Positions 59,501 through 64,000 of a stretch of DNA of 64,000 bases are shown in pieces. Within the stretch, counting starts at the first letter, position 1. Each line of letters starts with the position of its first letter. Under the pieces are notes generated by a model. The model searched no databases and was not told where the DNA came from. It saw only the letters and a list, made by a program, of their open reading frames with translations. Origin of the DNA: Mercenaria mercenaria (lineage: Eukaryota; Mollusca; Bivalvia; Venerida; Veneridae); assembly GCF_021730395.1 (NCBI RefSeq), contig NC_069378.1, positions 45,521,001 to 45,585,000 of the forward strand, given 5' to 3'. The position numbers and the translations under genes are program-made.

Positions 59501-62500
59501 CTACGAAATAAAAAAACAAATGGTTTGTCTGAAATAATATTCGTATAACCTTTGACTTGTGACCGCAAACGAAAATGAATGTGCTGCGAGAGTCGGACGA
59601 ATCGAAGTAAACAAATCATATTATTAGCTTCAAATAATGATTTTCGACTTCAGACTCAAAGTAGGAAATACACGCATCTACCCCAAAATATAACATCTAA
59701 CTGTCACCCTAGTTAGAGTCCACACATGCAAGAGAACAAATAAACAACTACAATGTCATTTCAACACTCCATCTTGCATTCATATAGTTAAGTAGTTTGC
59801 AAATTATCTACATGTAAACTTTTGCTTACATCAAAATCGCACAACAAGCGTGAGCCATCAATTTCGTAGAATGAGTTTACCAAATTATGCGAATGTAGTA
59901 AATATAGTAAAAAGTCACATTTAAACAAATTCTAACGATGCTTACAAAAATAAAGTATTAAATCGAATTACCTTTTGCCTTGTCATTAAGGCATTCCTCA
60001 AATTCGACTGTATCGAAGGCTTTCCTCATCACATCTGAGGTGTTCAGTATCACAACATGCCTCTTTAGCAAACGAATATGAACAACAGGTCCATATTTCT
60101 CAAACAATTTATGAAGACTCCTATGAACGCCGTCTGTGTCTAAATCCTGTAAAGAGAACATACATTAGTACCTATTCAGAGTAAAAGGCACCTGTACTAT
60201 CTCATTAAAACGTTTTAAATTAATAATAAAATCTGTAAAAAGATCCCTTGGAAGGAAAGAATGCAACAAAGTAGAATAATAGCAGACTCGGTAGAACAAT
60301 TACCTAATTTATATTTCGAAGATCATTTTTAAATCTACAAAGAAAAAAAGGCACATGAATTTATCCATTTAAAACTGTTTAAATAGAAGCACAATACAAT
60401 TAGCTAAATTATATTACGAAGATTCATTTGATAGAAAAGACAAATGTACCTTTCCATCAAAAAGAATTTAAACAAAAACATAAACCATAAGCTAAATATA
60501 TATTTCGAGTATTCGTTTAATCATATAAAGAAACAAGAGGGCCATGATGGCCCTATATCGCTCACCTGTTATCATTGCACTTGAGGACAAAAAGGTCCTC
60601 AGAAAAAATATCTAAGTCCAAAGGACAGGAGCAACAAAGGGAAGAAATTTAACCAAAAAAAAAAAAATCTTACAAGGTACCGATATGTCAAAATAGACCT
60701 AAAAATTGGAGGTACCATCCATGTTGTACCACAGAAAAGTGGTCTCGGTTTTTCCCTACGGCCAATAATAAAATGTTACTAAAAATAAGCTATTTATAGT
60801 AACGTAAAAGGGAAGTAATTAAAAAAATTTTCATTGTAAGTGAACAAAAGAAGGATCTGCCAAATAAATCTGTTGACATAAATGAAATTTCAGATCAGTA
60901 TCTTCATTAGTTACGGAGATATACCCATTTTAATTTGAAATAAAGGGAGGTAATTTGACATAAAATCAGTCCATAGTTATCTACCCTGATTGGCTCAGTC
61001 CAACTAATGACAATAATGAAATTTCAAATAAGTCCTATAAGTACTTACTGATATAAATCCATTTTGATTACAATCAGGGGAGGTAATCAGATATAAAATA
61101 ACTCTGGAACCTACTATTGGATCTGATTTGTCATGGAATCCAAGATTTATTGTTGCTGAAGATATTTTGGAAGTTTGTATCAAATAAAACCATAAATGAA
61201 GTATCTATATGGCTGCAAAAGCCAAAATAGCCAATTTTGGACCTTTAAGGGGCCATAACTCTGGAACTCATGAGGGAATCTGGCCAGTTCAAGAAAGGAA
61301 TCAAGATCTTGTGGTGATACAAGTTGTGTGTAAGTTTGGTTAAAATCAAATCATAAATGAAGCTGCTATTGTGCAAACAAGGTCAAAATAGCTAATTTTG
61401 GCCCTTTCAGGGGCCATAACACTGGAACCCATTACAGGATCTGGCCGGTTCAAGAAAGGAACCGAGATCTTATGGTGACACAAGTTTTGTGCAAGTTTGA
61501 TTAAATTCAAATCATAAATGAAGCTGCTATTGTGCAGACAATGTCAAAATAGCTAATTTTGGCCCTTTCAGGGGCCATAACTCCGGAACGCATAAAGGAA
61601 TCTGGCCAGTTCAAGAAAGGGACCAAGATCTTATGGTGATACAAGTTGTGTGCCAGTTTGGTAAAAATCAAATCATAAATAAAGCTGCTATTGTGCAGAC
61701 AAGGTCAAAATAGCTCATTTTGGCAGTTTCAGGGGCCATAACTCTGGAACCCATAATGGGATCTGGCCAGTTCAAAAAAGGAACCGAGGTCTTATGGTGA
61801 TACAAGTTGTGTGCAAGTTTGGTTAAAATAAAATCATAAATGAAACCACTATCGTGCAGACAAAAAATTGTTGGCGTACGGACGCACGCACGGACGACAT
61901 ACGACGGACAAAGGGTGATCACAAAAGCTCACCTTGTCACTATGTGACAGGTGAGCTAAAAATGCACCCGTACCTATCCACCTAAAATGGTTTAAACAGA
62001 AGTTTAGAACAATTAGCTTAACTGTTTTGAAGATCCATTTATTGCTGTTTTTAACATACAACGTCCTGATTCTGTGTTGTTAATCAGCTGACGCGTATTG
62101 CACATTTTCGAGGACTTGCCTTTACGTGAAAATATTTAAATTAGACGAAACATTAAGCTCAAGTGTGATTTCCTTCCTGGAAAGTCAAATTGCGTTAAAT
62201 CTGTTCGAAATCTGTACTAGTATACATTTTACAATGATTACCATACTGATCAAACATTAAGTATGTACTCTTAATTCATTTTGTTGTTTATTGATGTGTA
62301 CATAGTTAAAATTGTTTTGCATAATGATATGAAGTGTTGTAATCCGAAAGGCTTGCATTTCACGTATTAACTAAGTAACATGATACATATCAAAATTATT
62401 GAATGTCTTTATATAACTGGAAAGAGGTATAGGGGTTGGCGCCATTTTAATGACGTTTTTATAAACTTGATTCCAATAAAATATATGAAATCTTAAATGC

Positions 62501-62762
62501 TTCCACATACAGAAATTACACTCCTACAAATTGGTGGCAATTAATGGAATGTAATCGTAAAATAAGATGCTATCATTTCAGTTGAATATCTCCAAAGTTA
62601 TAATTCGTCTCAATAACTTACGAAATTAAGTAAATATTTATGTACATGCGAGCAGAAATATTTAAATAGAAAAACGAATTATCTTAAACGTTACATTATT
62701 AATGAATGCTTGCTTAAATCTATAAAATGTGGTAGTTGTTTATACAGTCTGCTAAAAAAGGT

Positions 62763-62804
<42 letters not shown>

Positions 62805-63453
62805 AACAACAACACAAAAAGTTAAATATTTATTTATATTTTATTTTGTTGGATTTAACGTCGCACCGACATAATTATAGGTCATACGGCGACTTTCCAG
62901 CTTCGACCCCTGGTGCCCCTCCGTGCATCATTTCATCACGAGCGGGCACCTGGGTAGAACCACCGGCCTTCCGTAAGCCAGCTGGATGACTTCCTCACAT
63001 GAAGAGTCCAACGCCCCGAGTGATGCCCGAACTAACATCGATGAGGGGCAAGTGATTTGAAGTTAGGGACCTTAACCACTTGGCCACGGAGGCCCCACCT
63101 AAATATTTACCATCTAGTGTGCTCAGACGATGTACGAATTTACATTAAAATTTTCAATATAAACTATCGTATTTTACATTTTCGCAAAAGTAATCTATGC
63201 AATTAACAAACCGAGAGAAAAAAGATAAATCTAATTTAGAATTCCTTTATTACCTACATATTTAATAATCCCTATTTAAAGCTTCCAACTATTGTACAGT
63301 TTTCCAAAATAAAATGAATACCTTAAAATTTCCCCATACAGATGTCGCCTCTGGTCCAGGTGGCAAATTCGACGCTGGCTTGCTGGAAAATCTCCTCCAA
63401 AAATAAGCCAAAAAAGCTAGGGCTATTCCCGTCAGTGCTAGTTCAGAGAACAT
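53570..63453 (-). CDS. Cytochrome P450, CYP2-clan-like, 8 exons, intact copy (copy 2)
   Basis: Predicted microsomal haem-thiolate enzyme of 496 aa, a normal length for the family. Exons on the minus strand: 63453-63322, 60146-59972, 59500-59265, 58584-58381, 56526-56388, 55228-55015, 54258-54079, 53780-53570; all introns are GT-AG and phases join without a stop. The start is the ATG at 63453, giving a hydrophobic anchor (residues 5-19), a basic stretch (WRRF) and the proline hinge LPPGP (30-34). K-helix ETQR is at 352-355, NPERF at 406-410, and the haem loop PLGVGKRYCVG has ligand Cys438. The last exon ends MLRVERRN-stop. Odd points: the I-helix reads GGGFVST (294-300), so the usual Asp/Glu-Thr is Val298-Ser299; the C-helix WxxxR is Thr125...Lys129; the haem-loop Phe is Leu431. 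The haem-loop and K-helix context resembles clan 2 (CYP1/2/17), but family and substrate cannot be named. Introns 1 and 4 carry young insertions. Confidence 0.93.
57672..57693 (+). repeat. (GTAT)n microsatellite in P450 copy 2 intron 4
   Basis: About five GTAT repeats; the matching place in copy 1 (near 20365) has only two. Confidence 0.9.
57950..58188. mobile_element. MITE in intron 4 of P450 copy 2 (239 bp, CAG target duplication)
   Basis: TIRs of about 40 nt: left GCCTCGTGTTCACAAAACAT then TTTCAGTCTCAGCTGAG, right the inverted complement ending CGGGGC. Flanked by CAG on both sides (57947-57949 and 58189-58191). Copy 1 keeps the empty site (GTACAGAACATT at about 20608), so the element entered after the gene duplication. 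A 3-bp duplication and GGCC-like ends are compatible with a PIF/Harbinger- or CACTA-type origin; superfamily not settled. No ORF. Confidence 0.88.
60537..61960. mobile_element. Bivalve-type 'GAGGGCCATGATGGCCC' element in intron 1 of P450 copy 2
   Basis: Starts AAGAGGGCCATGATGGCCCT then ATATCGCTCACCTG and ends CACTATGTGACAGGTGAGCT then AAAAA; the ends share the inverted string GCTCACCTGT/ACAGGTGAGC. The interior holds a 161-bp tandem repeat, and the 3' part has a GACGCACGCACGGACGACAT tract before GTGATCACAAAAGCTCACC. The empty site is seen in copy 1 near 22898-22912 (AAAGAAAAAATGCACCCG). I know this type as a very abundant non-autonomous repeat in bivalves (memory). No coding capacity. Confidence 0.85.
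61249..61870 (+). repeat. 161-bp tandem repeat inside the intron-1 element
   Basis: GGGGCCATAACTCTGGAAC-type starts fall at 61249, 61410, 61571 and 61732, exactly 161 bp apart each time. Units include GGGATCTGGCCAGTTCAAGA, TCTTATGGTGATACAAGTTG and AAATCATAAATGAAGCTGCT. The exact period suggests recent expansion with no indels. Confidence 0.92.
62765..62805 (+). repeat. Poly-A run in P450 copy 2 intron 1
   Basis: Almost uninterrupted run of about 38 A. Copy 1 has only a short A-rich string (about 23680-23705). Length probably variable. Confidence 0.95.
62833..63099 (-). repeat. SINE with tRNA-like head in intron 1 of P450 copy 2, 10-bp target duplication
   Basis: Flanked by TAAATATTTA at 62823-62832 and 63100-63109. 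Read on the minus strand it begins GGGGCCTCCGTGGCCAAGTG then GTTAAGGTCCCTAACTTCAA, a head like a tRNA with a long variable arm (A-box-like GTGGCCAAGTGG). It continues with CTTACGGAAGGCCGGTGGTT, CACCAGGGGTCGAAGCTGGA and GTCGGTGCGACGTTAAATCC, and ends in an AT-rich tail. Copy 1 intron 1 lacks it, so it is younger than the duplication. Confidence 0.9.
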
Positions 63454-64000
63454 CCTGTTTCTAATCTGACTGTTCCAGACAATCGTCAATACCTAATATT
63501 ATTAAAGTTTGATTAAACGTCTTCTTGCATCACAATTATTTCACAGCTGAAGAATTTTCCATTTGTCTTGTTGATGTGCAATGCTGGTGAATCAGTTTCA
63601 AATAACGTCTTTCTGGAATTGAATTCATGCGTAATTATTTCTAGATGCGGTTGTGACATTTTCAGTATAAAAGTAGAAATAATGATTTAGTACATATGAA
63701 CAACACATCAGCCTACGCAAGTCTGTACGCCTCCTGATTCATACCAAATTTCGAAATTTCTAAAGGATTTTATTTTCTAATTCAAGAAAAGATCACGTAA
63801 TTTGTTGAGATAAATTCTAGATAGTCATCTACAACACGATTACTCTATAAAATATTTTAGGCGAGTCATTGTTTTGTCCACGTCAATTTCTTGATGCTAT
63901 GATATCTTTATATCTTGAATGTACTAAAACAATCCACTCATACATACCAAAAAGGTGTCCAATACGGCTTAAATACCGTGAAATACCAACCGGAATCGAT
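63454..64000 (-). promoter_or_regulatory. 5' flank of P450 copy 2
   Basis: Aligns with 24191-24770 upstream of copy 1. No clear core promoter element was recognised; the window ends before the edge of the duplicated flank. Confidence 0.45.

Noticed and set aside
1-64000. CRISPR array or bacterial operon
   Set aside because: The tandem repeats have no unique spacers of regular size; spliced genes, SINEs and MITEs show eukaryotic nuclear DNA.
1-64000. LTR retroelement, Polinton or other virus-like element
   Set aside because: No protease, reverse transcriptase, integrase, capsid or envelope-like frame and no LTR pair recognised by eye.

Overview
The window looks like nuclear DNA from a lophotrochozoan animal, most likely a bivalve mollusc. 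It is AT-rich and intron-rich with few genes. It carries several tRNA-derived SINEs, short palindromic DNA elements and a 161-bp-repeat element starting GAGGGCCATGATGGCCC, all of kinds I associate with clam genomes. The organism call is inference. I saw no rRNA, no functional tRNA, no CRISPR and no retroviral or LTR element.

The main content is a tandem pair of minus-strand cytochrome P450 genes with identical eight-exon structure (1,491 coding nt, 496 codons). Copy 2 (53570-63453) is open throughout. Copy 1 (14240-24190) keeps every exon and splice site but has in-frame stops at codons 40 and 258, so it is best read as a recent pseudogene. Both copies keep the K-helix ExxR, the PERF motif and the haem-ligand Cys, but depart from consensus in the C-helix, the I-helix acid/alcohol pair and the haem-loop Phe. 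The duplication is larger than the genes: about 0.85-5.0 kb plus 11.6-24.97 kb matches about 46.95-64.0 kb, with the genes about 39.3 kb apart.

Layout: 0.5-0.75 kb, 22-bp minisatellite; 0.85-2.4 kb, degenerate ~290-bp repeat; 3.7-5.0 kb, ~930-bp direct repeat; 5.1-5.95 kb, old dispersed repeats; 8.0-9.35 kb, the 3' end of a second minus-strand gene (three exons: Cys-rich, PTSDQ-repeat and 'YPG...FFWP' exons); 9.44-9.75 kb, SINE; 10.16-10.33 kb, palindromic MITE; 14.2-24.2 kb, P450 copy 1; 25-31 kb, three related non-coding blocks upstream of copy 1; 28.84-29.28 kb, SINE; 31.09-32.47 kb, DNA element with ~75-bp TIRs; 34.27-37.61 kb, giant fold-back element; 38-47 kb, mostly featureless apart from a SINE and one possible small exon; 47.4-48.8 kb, two tandem arrays; 49.23-49.76 kb, pogo/Tc1-like element; 53.6-63.5 kb, P450 copy 2 with three young insertions in its introns.

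Because the two P450 blocks are close copies, each serves as the pre-insertion site for elements in the other. This gives well-resolved insertion ends and relative ages.
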